From NCBI GenBank assembly GCA_031275255.1, contig JAISPA010000136.1, forward strand, positions 1 to 11,710: a DNA stretch of 11,710 nucleotides. The letters run 5' to 3'. Both the position numbers and the translations under genes were made by a program. This DNA comes from Acidaminococcales bacterium (GTDB lineage: Bacteria; Bacillota; Negativicutes; Acidaminococcales; JAISLQ01). The notes under the pieces were generated by a model that had not been told where the DNA came from, did no database searches, and was given only the letters and a program-made list of their open reading frames with translations. Positions 1 through 8,411 of the stretch are shown here, piece after piece (the first letter of the stretch is position 1; every line of letters begins with the position of its first letter).

Positions 1-54
1 CCGGAGATGACAAAAATAATCTTGAACGGCTTCCCACCCGCTTTCGTCCGCCTG

Positions 55-111
55 TTGCTTTCGCGAAAATTATGCCATAATATATACAAAATAGTTCAAT
101 AAAAAAGGAGG
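55..111 (+). promoter_or_regulatory. Probable promoter and ribosome binding site of the HNH gene
   Basis: A TTGCTT hexamer at 55-60 is followed after 17 bases by TAATAT at 78-83. An overlapping reading is an extended -10 with TG at 73-74 and CATAAT at 76-81. A strong AGGAGG at 106-111 lies 9 bases before the ATG at 121. This suggests the HNH gene has its own promoter and is not read only from upstream. Bases 1-54 show no gene that I can support. The hexamers are read by eye, so the promoter is less certain than the ribosome binding site. Confidence 0.5.
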
Positions 112-120
112 CAACTAACT

Positions 121-705
121 ATGGAAGATTTTATCCAGGAATTCAATCCGCCTGTTAAAATACATACAGGCAAAACAAAACAAGATATTAAAAAAAGAGT
201 ATGGCAGATGGACGGAAAGGCGGCAATAGAAGAAGATGCCCAGAATATGGTCTGTTTGGGGCAATACAACATAGAGGAAGTTTGGAAGCATTACGATAAG
301 GATTGTTATATCAGTAATTATGGTTATGTAGCGAGAATTGAGGAAAAACAAGCAATAGAAATTTTTCAGGAAAATTTATTTGCAAAGTTCAAATCCGAAG
401 AAGGCGTAAGGTATATAGATTTGACACAAACACAGAAAGCTTTTATGAGAAATAAAAATATAGTCCCGGTCAATAAAGTGAATTCCGGCTGCCAAATATG
501 GTTGCTCGTTGCAGGAATTGGCGACGTTCATAGAATGGTTGCCGAAAAATTTTTAAAAAAACCGGCGGGCGATGCCAAACGCGGCTGGGGTGTCCACCAT
601 ATTGACAATAATTCTTATAATAACAGTGTAACCAACTTGATTTGGCTTAAACAGGCGGAACAACATTCTACTCACCACAAAAAACTACATCCCATGTCCC
701 ACTGA
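121..705 (+). CDS. HNH endonuclease with NUMOD4-like motif (homing-type)
   Basis: This 194-residue protein looks like a free-standing HNH nuclease of the homing/phage type. Residues about 54-73 resemble the NUMOD4 motif (WKHYDKDCYISNYGYVARI), a module seen in HNH homing endonucleases. Residues about 137-175 fit the HNH_3 pattern: HRMVAEKF, then VHHIDNNSYNNSVTNLIW, with His159/His160 and Asn170s-Trp at the expected places of the beta-beta-alpha metal fold. A His-rich tail follows (HSTHHKKLH). The ATG is set by the AGGAGG nine bases upstream. No interrupted host gene, intron or intein is visible around it, and it is transcribed towards dnaA. Family knowledge says such proteins cut or nick DNA at long asymmetric sites and spread themselves; the target here is unknown. 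The nuclease assignment is good, but the mobility role is inference. Confidence 0.75.
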   Translation: MEDFIQEFNPPVKIHTGKTKQDIKKRVWQMDGKAAIEEDAQNMVCLGQYNIEEVWKHYDKDCYISNYGYVARIEEKQAIEIFQENLFAKFKSEEGVRYIDLTQTQKAFMRNKNIVPVNKVNSGCQIWLLVAGIGDVHRMVAEKFLKKPAGDAKRGWGVHHIDNNSYNNSVTNLIWLKQAEQHSTHHKKLHPMSH

Positions 706-876
706 CCGGCCCTGTAAAAACCTGAGCCGATACCGGGTGATATGGACACGGGCGGTCTGCGGCGGCTTGAGGCTTTGAAGCGAAAAAACCGATTTGGGGA
801 TAGCCACGGCATGGGACCGGAAGCTCCGCCATTCTTTGATGATTTTGTATGTCTGTTCGTCCCTCATGTTCAATTC
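685..876 (-). pseudogene. Possible remnant of an insertion-sequence transposase start
   Basis: On the - strand an AGGAGG (about 876-890 region, read in reverse) precedes an ATG whose first residues are MRDEQTYKIIK. This resembles from memory the N-terminus of ISNCY/IS1202-type transposases (pattern M-x-E-Q-x-Y-x-x-I-K). After about 12 residues the resemblance stops: the frame stays open for about 50 more residues but reads like noncoding sequence rich in Arg and Ser, and it runs into the end of the HNH gene on the other strand. No complete transposase, inverted repeats or target duplications were found. It could be an IS scar or a chance match. Confidence 0.22.
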
Positions 877-1006
877 TATCCTCCTGATTGTCTCCACCTC
901 GTCTTTCTTAGTGATGATGAGGTGTTATTTTATACCGTATCCTGTCCCTTCAAGTGAGACAATATCACATGCAGTTCAGAGTCCGTAAAAAGTATTGCCG
1001 GGCGGT
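706..1006. other. Gene-poor stretch between HNH gene and dnaA promoter
   Basis: About 300 bases without a convincing intact gene. Short open frames exist on both strands but lack family character. The only coding hint is on the - strand (see the fragment at 685-876). There is no clear terminator after the HNH gene, no tRNA-like cloverleaf and no array of repeats. The gene rpmH, which often lies beside dnaA in bacteria, is not in this window. Confidence 0.6.
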
Positions 1007-1037
1007 TGTTGATTAGCGCTCTTATTTTTGTTAATAT
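1007..1037 (+). promoter_or_regulatory. dnaA promoter overlapped by a DnaA-box-like site
   Basis: TTGATT at 1009-1014, a 17-base spacer and TAATAT at 1032-1037 form a good promoter. TG at 1029-1030 one base before the -10 gives it an extended -10. The 9-mer at 1007-1015 is TGTTGATTA, whose reverse complement TAATCAACA differs by one base from the TTATCAACA sites in the origin, and it covers the -35. DnaA repressing its own promoter is well known in other bacteria; here it is inferred from position. Confidence 0.55.
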
Positions 1038-1085
1038 ACTCTATAACGGTAATAAATGTTTTTTTGATCCATAAGGAGACAATAT

Positions 1086-2459
1086 ATGCTTAAACTGGAA
1101 ATCAATGACGTATGGCAAAAAGTTCTGAACCGGCTGGAAAAAGAAACTCCTGCGCCGGTTTTTAAGGCTTTTATAAAACCTCTCATTCCTTTGGCAGCGG
1201 ATGACGGCCTTTTTACGCTTGCTTCCCCGTATGCTTTCATCAAGGATCAGGTGGAAAGCAATTACGGCGAGAAATTAACGGCGGCACTTTGCGCCGTTTG
1301 CGGTGAAAATGTTGCCGTCCGGATTGAGAATATAGAAGGGGACGAAAATAACCGGCCGGAAGATTTCTCCGCAGACAGCGCCGTCATGGAAGCAAAAAAG
1401 GAAGGTTTTCCGCCGGAAGAAGAGTTTGCCAAAACTTTAAACGGCAAGTATAATTTTGATACTTTCGTCGTCGGAAATTCCAACCGTTTCGCGCATGCCG
1501 CTGCGCTGGCTGTTTCCGAAACACCGGCAAAGGTTTACAACCCTTTGTTCATTTACGGCGGGGTAGGGCTCGGCAAGACGCATTTAATGCACGCCATCGG
1601 TCAAAAAATAAAGGAAAATATTGCCGGCAGCCGGGTGATTTATACTTCCAGCGAGAAATTTACCAACGAATTTATCAATTCTATCAGCAATAAAACTTCC
1701 GCCGAAGGATTTCGCAAGAAATACCGCAATATTGATTGTCTGCTGATCGACGATATTCAGTTTTTGGCCAAAAAGGAACAGACTAAGGAAGAGTTTTTTC
1801 ATACTTTCAATACTCTTTTTGATTCCAACAAACAAATCGTCATTGCCAGCGACCGGCCGCCCAAGGAAATCATGACTTTGGAAGCCCGGCTTGTTTCACG
1901 GTTTGAAAGCGGCCTTATCGCAGATATTCATCCGCCTGACCAAGAAACGCGTATCGCTATCCTGCGGAAAAAAGCTCAGTCCGCCGACCTGGTTATTGAT
2001 AACGAAGTACTTGCTTTTATCGCCAGCAAAATCAAAAATAATATAAGAGAATTGGAAGGGGCTTTTCTGAAGGTAATCGCTTTCTCCAGCATCAATAATA
2101 CGCCGATTACTTTAGAGTCCACCGTTTCGGCTCTCAAAAACATTATCGGCGAAAAAATCAGCCGGCCGGTTAACGCCGATTTGATCCTTGATAAAATTTC
2201 CGTTCATTACAAAATAAAAAAAGAGGACATTTTAGCGCAAAGACGCTCCCGCAACACTGTTTTTCCAAGGCATGTAGCCATGTACCTTTTACGGGACCTT
2301 ACGGATTATTCTTTTTCCAAGATCGGCGAAATTTTTAGCGGCAGAAATTATTCTACGGTAATTCATGCGGTCCAGAAGATTACAAACGATATGGAAAAAG
2401 ACAAAAAATTTGAGCAGGAAATCAAAGAGATCGCGCAAAAAATTTTGAACTCCAATTAA
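1086..2459 (+). CDS. dnaA: Chromosomal replication initiator protein DnaA
   Basis: DnaA is the AAA+ ATPase that binds DnaA boxes at oriC, melts the origin and recruits the helicase. The 457 residues have the normal layout. Domain I covers about 1-80 (NDVWQKVLNRLEKE...), a short linker follows, and the AAA+ core has Walker A GGVGLGKT at 158-165 and Walker B LLIDDIQ with Asp222-Asp223. The Arg-rich sensor/arginine-finger segments (ASDRPP, LVSRFESG) are present. Domain IV has the helix-turn-helix and ends in IAQKILNSN. The odd point is the DNA-recognition signature: RNYSTV at 420-425 where almost all DnaA proteins have RDHTTV or very close to it. The start is fixed by AAGGAG at 1073-1078, seven bases before the ATG. 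The gene heads the replication cluster and is followed by the probable origin. Identification is secure. Confidence 0.98.
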   Translation: MLKLEINDVWQKVLNRLEKETPAPVFKAFIKPLIPLAADDGLFTLASPYAFIKDQVESNYGEKLTAALCAVCGENVAVRIENIEGDENNRPEDFSADSAVMEAKKEGFPPEEEFAKTLNGKYNFDTFVVGNSNRFAHAAALAVSETPAKVYNPLFIYGGVGLGKTHLMHAIGQKIKENIAGSRVIYTSSEKFTNEFINSISNKTSAEGFRKKYRNIDCLLIDDIQFLAKKEQTKEEFFHTFNTLFDSNKQIVIASDRPPKEIMTLEARLVSRFESGLIADIHPPDQETRIAILRKKAQSADLVIDNEVLAFIASKIKNNIRELEGAFLKVIAFSSINNTPITLESTVSALKNIIGEKISRPVNADLILDKISVHYKIKKEDILAQRRSRNTVFPRHVAMYLLRDLTDYSFSKIGEIFSGRNYSTVIHAVQKITNDMEKDKKFEQEIKEIAQKILNSN

Positions 2460-2472
2460 CCGCCAAACCGAA

Positions 2473-2492
2473 AGTTGATAAGGTGTTGATTT
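2473..2492 (-). promoter_or_regulatory. Two DnaA-box-like sites, 11 bases apart
   Basis: TTATCAACT (2473-2481) and AAATCAACA (2484-2492), both read on the - strand, start 11 bases apart, so they face the same side of the helix. Each differs from TTATCAACA by one or two bases. Side-by-side phased boxes fit cooperative DnaA binding. Confidence 0.5.
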
Positions 2493-2526
2493 ACACATTT
2501 AAACAGCATTAATACCGGAACAGAAA

Positions 2527-2535
2527 TGTTGATAA
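2527..2535 (-). promoter_or_regulatory. DnaA-box-like site TTATCAACA
   Basis: This is an exact TTATCAACA on the - strand, one of two exact copies in the intergenic region. It differs from the standard TTATCCACA only at the sixth base. Confidence 0.6.
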
Positions 2536-2649
2536 AGTTTTTAATTACTGTTCGGCTGTCAATCATGTTCATAAAAAAGCCAGTTTTGCAGTTTAAAATC
2601 AACAGCTTCTTCACAGGCGGGTTGCTTTTATACAGCGGGCGGAAAAACG

Positions 2650-2658
2650 TTATCAACA
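2650..2658 (+). promoter_or_regulatory. DnaA-box-like site TTATCAACA beside the AT-rich region
   Basis: This is the second exact TTATCAACA, on the + strand. It is the last box before the A/T-rich stretch and so is placed to start strand opening. Thirteen bases after it, 2672-2686 reads TTA-ATA-CTA-CAA-CTA, which partly fits the complement of a DnaA-trio array as known from Bacillus subtilis. Confidence 0.6.
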
Positions 2659-2698
2659 TAATAAACAAATATTAATACTACAACTACGAAAATTTTTA

Positions 2699-2730
2699 TA
2701 TAATATTATAAATAGAAAAAACACGGAGGA
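2699..2730 (+). promoter_or_regulatory. Possible dnaN -10 element and ribosome binding site
   Basis: A perfect TATAAT lies at 2699-2704 inside the A/T-rich stretch, but the bases 17 upstream (TACTAC) are a poor -35, so the promoter call is weak. GGAGGA at 2725-2730 is a strong ribosome binding site six bases before the dnaN ATG. Confidence 0.4.
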
Positions 2731-2736
2731 AAAAAT

Positions 2737-3858
2737 ATGAAAATAATCTGCCAAGCCCAGAAACTCGGCAAAGCGGCCCAGATACTGCAAAAAGCCTTGC
2801 CGTCCAAGGCGGTGAGTTCTCAAGTTTATATGTGCGTTTACCTGAAGGCCTTTGAAAATAAAATAGAGATGCAAGCGACTGATTCCGTATTCGGCGTATC
2901 GGTAACGCTGGACGCGCAAGTCGTTGAAGAGGGCGAGGCGGTAATCGCCGGAGCGCTTTTTACGTCGGTGGTGGAAAAGGTAGAGAGAGAATATGTGGAA
3001 ATTTATAAGAACGAAGAAGAAAGCAAGGTTGTAATATCCTCAGGTGAAGACCGGGAAGCGGTTATTTTCTGTCTGCCGGCTGAGGATTATCCTGTGATTA
3101 ATAAGTTGTCCGTAACCAGTTTTATAAAAATCAAAGACGATATTCTGAAAGAGATGATCCGCAAGACGGTGTTTGCCTGTTCTTCCGAAAAGGAGATGCG
3201 GGCGATCTTTACCGGTGTGCTGGTGGAAATAAAAGGCAGGGAGCTTGTTTTCGCCGCTACCAATACGCATCGGCTTGTGGTGAAAAGATACGAATTGGAA
3301 AGCGAGCAGGGAGAATTTTCCATGGTCATACCCTCCGGCATATTAAGGGAAATTGAGAGTATAAATCTGGGCGAATTGCCGGAAGATGTGATTGTCGGCT
3401 GGAAAAATCATCAAATAATTCTGCGGTTTGGCGACGTTTATATGGAGTCACGGCTTATTGAAGGAAGTTTTCCCGATTATCGGAAGGTTATCCCGGCTTC
3501 TTTCGGTAAAAAAGCCAGGGTAAAGACGGCGGATCTTTTGGGAGCGGTAAGCCGGGCGGCGCCTTTTTCCAAAGAAGGAGAAAACAATGTGCTGAAGCTG
3601 AGTATTGATAACGGGCGGATGGTTATAAGCGCCAGCAACCCGGAAAAAGGGAAAAGCACGGAGAAAATCAGTTGCGAAAATGAGGGGGGACCGATTGAAA
3701 TAGCTTTCAACATGAAATATATCAGCGATATATTAAGGAGAATAGAAAGCGAATATACCGTCGTAAGCCTGAACAGTTCGGTCAGCCCGGCGCAGGTAGC
3801 GGCGGAGGGCGACGATAATTATCTTTATATCATGACTCCTATAAGGTTGGGAACCTGA
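2737..3858 (+). CDS. dnaN: DNA polymerase III beta subunit (sliding clamp)
   Basis: DnaN forms the ring-shaped dimer that tethers the replicative polymerase and repair proteins to DNA. The 373 residues match the usual length (about 365-380) and the three-domain clamp fold. The N-terminus is MKIICQAQKLGKAAQILQKALPSK. The middle has FAATNTHRLVVKRYEL (about 173-188), the family's typical A-T-D/N-x-x-R-L segment, followed by SFPDYRKVIP, the characteristic clamp motif. The C-terminal YLYIMTPIRLGT corresponds to the usual MPMRL end that lines the partner-binding pocket. The start is supported by GGAGGA six bases upstream. It follows oriC and is followed by recF after a 61-base gap with no S4-domain gene in between, although that gene is common at this place in Bacillota. 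Confidence 0.97.
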   Translation: MKIICQAQKLGKAAQILQKALPSKAVSSQVYMCVYLKAFENKIEMQATDSVFGVSVTLDAQVVEEGEAVIAGALFTSVVEKVEREYVEIYKNEEESKVVISSGEDREAVIFCLPAEDYPVINKLSVTSFIKIKDDILKEMIRKTVFACSSEKEMRAIFTGVLVEIKGRELVFAATNTHRLVVKRYELESEQGEFSMVIPSGILREIESINLGELPEDVIVGWKNHQIILRFGDVYMESRLIEGSFPDYRKVIPASFGKKARVKTADLLGAVSRAAPFSKEGENNVLKLSIDNGRMVISASNPEKGKSTEKISCENEGGPIEIAFNMKYISDILRRIESEYTVVSLNSSVSPAQVAAEGDDNYLYIMTPIRLGT

Positions 3859-3919
3859 GGATAGAGGCAGTAAAAAGAAAAGGCGGGTTAATTGTTTGCC
3901 GCTCGCGGGCGGAAAGACA

Positions 3920-5050
3920 ATGAAAAAAATGAGGGTAAAAAGGCTGCTTGTTGATAATTTTCGTAATTGTCAAAAGGGCGATTGGTTTTTTTCCGGCGGT
4001 ATAAACGTTTTGTACGGACACAACGGCGAGGGAAAGACCAATGTTATAGAATCTTTGTATTTTTCCGCTTTAGGCTGTTCGCACAGGACCTTTCAGGAAG
4101 ATGACCTTATAAACAGCGCGGCGGACGGCATGGGCGTATGCGTTGTCGCGGAAAAGGAAGACGGCGGGGAAACGAAGATCGTTATAAAAAAAAGCGCCCG
4201 GCGCAAAAGCAAGGAAATAACGGTCGATAACAGCAAAGTAAAGCCGCGCGAGTTGATCGGTCAGATAAAAGCGGCCATTTTTTCGCCGGAAGACTTAAAG
4301 CTGGCTAAAAGCGAGCCGGCGCTCCGGCGCCGGTTTATTGATATGCAGATAGCGCAGGTAAACAGCGCTTACTGTTTTTCTTTGGCAAGGTACAACAAGA
4401 TTCTGCAGCAGAGAAACAAATTGTTGGCCGCGATAAAAGAAAGAAAGATGTCCGTAAATTTGCTGGAAGTGTGGGATGATCAACTGGCGAAGGAAGCCAG
4501 CTTAATTTTGCCGGCGCGGCTGAAAACTTTGCTGAAAATATCTCGTCTGACCGCTGAAGTATATGGGGAATTGTCCGGCCGCCGGGAAAAGGCGGGCATG
4601 GTTTATTGCCGCCGGGAGGACGGGAGCAGTGAGTTTGTCGGCGAAGACGCCGAAAACAGTTATTGTTGGTACAAAAAAGGACTGGCGGCGCGGATAAAAA
4701 AAGATACCGAAAATGCTTCTACCGGGCTGGGGCCGCATCGGGACGATATATTCTTTACTTTGGACGGCCTGCCGCTTAAAAATTTCGCTTCGCAGGGACA
4801 GCAGCGCAGCTTTGTGCTGGCGCTCAAGATAGCGGAAACCATGATTATAAGGGATGAGTGCGGGGAGTATCCTATTCTTTTGCTTGATGATGCCTTGAGC
4901 GAGTTGGACGCCCGGCGGCGGCAAAAACTCATAGATTTTCTCAGCGGCCGCATACAGACCTTTATTACTTTAACGGAAAAAAATTTATTTAAGGATTTCG
5001 GCCGGGCGGTTTTCTACCGGGTGGAAAAAGGCGTCGTCAGCGAGGCTTGA
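3920..5050 (+). CDS. recF: DNA replication and repair protein RecF
   Basis: RecF is an SMC/ABC-like ATPase that binds gapped DNA and, with RecO and RecR, helps load RecA at stalled forks. From the chosen ATG the protein has 376 residues, normal for RecF. Walker A is GHNGEGKT at 33-40, the ABC signature is FASQGQQRS at about 288-296 and Walker B with the D-loop is ILLLDDALSELD at about 318-330. The N-terminal MRVKRLLVDNFRNCQ is the typical RecF beginning. A TTG at 3896 would add eight residues and an ATG at 3929 would remove three. I chose 3920 as the first ATG, with GGAAAG just upstream, but that spacing is short, so 3929 is a real alternative. The stop at 5048-5050 is one base before the next gene, which suggests cotranscription. 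Confidence 0.95.
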   Translation: MKKMRVKRLLVDNFRNCQKGDWFFSGGINVLYGHNGEGKTNVIESLYFSALGCSHRTFQEDDLINSAADGMGVCVVAEKEDGGETKIVIKKSARRKSKEITVDNSKVKPRELIGQIKAAIFSPEDLKLAKSEPALRRRFIDMQIAQVNSAYCFSLARYNKILQQRNKLLAAIKERKMSVNLLEVWDDQLAKEASLILPARLKTLLKISRLTAEVYGELSGRREKAGMVYCRREDGSSEFVGEDAENSYCWYKKGLAARIKKDTENASTGLGPHRDDIFFTLDGLPLKNFASQGQQRSFVLALKIAETMIIRDECGEYPILLLDDALSELDARRRQKLIDFLSGRIQTFITLTEKNLFKDFGRAVFYRVEKGVVSEA

Positions 5051-5051
5051 A

Positions 5052-5351
5052 ATGGATAACGTGTACGGCAGTTTGCAAAAACTTTTGGGCGGAAAAGAAA
5101 ACCGGGAGAAGTATTTCGCCGCCTGGCTTAAAGTCCATTGGCAGGATGTGGCGGGAGAGGACGCGGCGAGGAGTTTTCCGGACAACCTGCGCAATAAGAT
5201 TCTTTTTTTGCGCGTGGAGGGGTCAAGCTGGGCGCATAATCTTCTGACAAGGAAAAAAGAAATTATAGATAGAATAAATTCGAGTTTAAATGATATAATA
5301 ATAAAAGATATAAAATTTTCCACCGGCGCGCGCCCAAAAGAAAGGGAATAG
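5052..5351 (+). CDS. DUF721 / DciA-like protein
   Basis: This is a 99-residue protein of the DUF721 family, which includes DciA, the ancestral loader or regulator of the replicative helicase DnaB. The family pattern is visible: a helix with WLKVHWQDVAGEDAARSF (about 24-41), then KILFLRVEGSSWAHNLLTRKKEIIDRIN (about 48-75), corresponding to the strand-helix core L-x-V-x-V-x-S-S-x-W-A-x-x-L, and a final KDIKFSTGARP. It starts one base after the recF stop, so the two are probably translationally linked. In Bacillota, DUF721 genes sit in this recF-gyrB position and their exact role is less established than in Proteobacteria. Part of its 5' half is repeated downstream (see 5367-5624). The family call is firm; the helicase role is inference. 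Confidence 0.85.
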   Translation: MDNVYGSLQKLLGGKENREKYFAAWLKVHWQDVAGEDAARSFPDNLRNKILFLRVEGSSWAHNLLTRKKEIIDRINSSLNDIIIKDIKFSTGARPKERE

Positions 5352-5353
5352 CC

Positions 5354-5381
5354 GCAAGGGCAAGGTTTGCTTTGCCCCTGC
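5354..5381. terminator. Hairpin just after the DUF721 gene
   Basis: GCAAGGGCAA at 5354-5363 pairs with TTGCCCCTGC at 5372-5381 around an 8-base loop, with one mismatched pair. It lies three bases after the DUF721 stop. There is no T run behind it, so it is at best an attenuator or an RNA-processing or stability element that separates recF-DUF721 from remB-gyrB. Confidence 0.3.
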
Positions 5382-5624
5382 GAATATTGCCGGTGTTTTG
5401 TACCTCGCAAAGCGGTAAAGCAGTTCGCAAATCTTATCTATATTTTAACCGGGAAACGACATAAGGTACTGATCGGTAATTTATCGCCGCTTGGCGGAAA
5501 AGAAAACCGGGAGAAATATTTCGCCGCACGGCTTGAACAGTCCGTCGGCAGACTGCAGCAGTTACGGACGCGGCGGCGGGAAGTTTTCCGGGGCGTGCAG
5601 CGCATAAGCGGAAAAGAGGATTGA
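5367..5624 (+). pseudogene. Decayed partial copy of the DUF721 gene
   Basis: An open frame of 85 codons with a TTG start and no good ribosome binding site. Bases 5493-5534 match 5088-5129 inside the DUF721 gene at 39 of 42 positions, and both encode [12 protein letters not shown] in frame. Weaker similarity goes on to about 5611 (shared GGACGCGGCG, GTTTTCCGG and a CAGCGCATAAG/TGCGCAATAAG pair). Upstream, GCAGTTCGCAAA at about 5420 resembles GCAGTTTGCAAA at about 5069, with about 50 extra bases in between. After the motif the protein loses the W-x-x-V-G core and the C-terminal half of DUF721. Its stop lies three bases before the remB ATG. The best reading is a tandem partial duplication that has decayed. 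A small expressed protein is possible but not supported. Confidence 0.5.
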
Positions 5625-5627
5625 TCC

Positions 5628-7807
<2,180 letters not shown>

Positions 7808-7865
7808 TAAAAGCAGGGAAAATTTTCAGCCCGCGCAAAAGCGGCGTAAAAGGGGATGATAGGGT

Positions 7866-8318
7866 ATGCGCAGGGAAGATGACGAAAAAAAGGCTTTTTT
7901 AGAAGACCTGAAAGAAAAAATGAAAAACCCGCTTTTTCGTGCGGCCAACGAGCAGCTGTTCAAAAAATTGGAACGGGAAATAAAAGAGCAGGAAGCGGAA
8001 GATAAAATAAGAAAATATCTCCGGGACGAAAATCCCGGCGCGAGTTTCGCCCGGGTGGTGCTTGACACGCAGGTGGATGTAAAGATCATCGAGCAGCTCA
8101 TCGCCGACGGGAGGATTGACGTCAAGGTGAGCAACCAGGACTACAAGGAGCTGGAAGCGGAGCAAAAACAGCTGCTCAACAGGCTGTCACAGATCGGCGG
8201 TTCGCTTGACAACAAGAACAAAGCCGAGCAAATAAAACGGGAAAGCGAGGAAATCAGAACTTCCGGCATGTACAGCAAAAAAGAGAAGTTGTCTTTTCCT
8301 AACCAGAAAAAGAATTGA
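7866..8318 (+). CDS. Charged hypothetical protein with YvyF-like helical segment
   Basis: A 150-residue, strongly charged, helix-rich protein with no signal peptide or membrane segment. Residues about 45-87 (EDKIRKYLRDENPGAS... to ...IIEQLIADGRIDV) resemble the C-terminal part of the flagellar-operon protein YvyF, where an R-x-F/Y-L-R-x-x-P-G-A segment leads to a helix-turn-helix-like unit ending E-G-R-L. The zinc-finger cysteines of YvyF are absent; the N-terminal 44 residues are instead a K/E-rich probable coiled coil, and the tail (90-150) is also charged. An AGGGGAT/AGGGT stretch lies before the ATG. It follows gyrB by 58 bases on the same strand and could be cotranscribed. The function is unknown; the YvyF resemblance is from memory and covers one segment only. 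Confidence 0.75.
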   Translation: MRREDDEKKAFLEDLKEKMKNPLFRAANEQLFKKLEREIKEQEAEDKIRKYLRDENPGASFARVVLDTQVDVKIIEQLIADGRIDVKVSNQDYKELEAEQKQLLNRLSQIGGSLDNKNKAEQIKRESEEIRTSGMYSKKEKLSFPNQKKN

Positions 8319-8411
8319 TTATACTGTTCCCCGATTAAAACCTAGATAAGATTTGCGCGCTGATTTGCCGCAAAGAGGCCGTGATTTTAGCCGGGTAACA
8401 GCATAAGGCAG

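Larger units (their letters stand above)
2460..2736. other. Probable replication origin (oriC) between dnaA and dnaN
   Basis: The 277-base spacer between dnaA and dnaN has no gene and carries a cluster of TTATCAACA-type 9-mers. On the - strand they are TTATCAACT at 2473-2481, AAATCAACA at 2484-2492, TTATCAACA at 2527-2535 and TTATGAACA at 2566-2574. On the + strand they are AAATCAACA at 2596-2604 and TTATCAACA at 2650-2658. No canonical TTATCCACA is present; TTCTTCACA at 2607-2615 is one base off TTATNCACA. The right third (about 2659-2720) is almost pure A/T and is the natural unwinding region. Location next to dnaA plus the box cluster makes oriC the best reading; a bipartite origin that also uses the dnaA upstream region is possible. 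Confidence 0.82.

Noticed and set aside
742..988. Short + strand open frames between the HNH gene and dnaA
   Set aside because: No ribosome binding site, no recognisable motif and atypical composition.
4502..4924. Open frame of 140 codons on the - strand inside recF
   Set aside because: It is a shadow of recF, which has intact ATPase motifs in its own frame.
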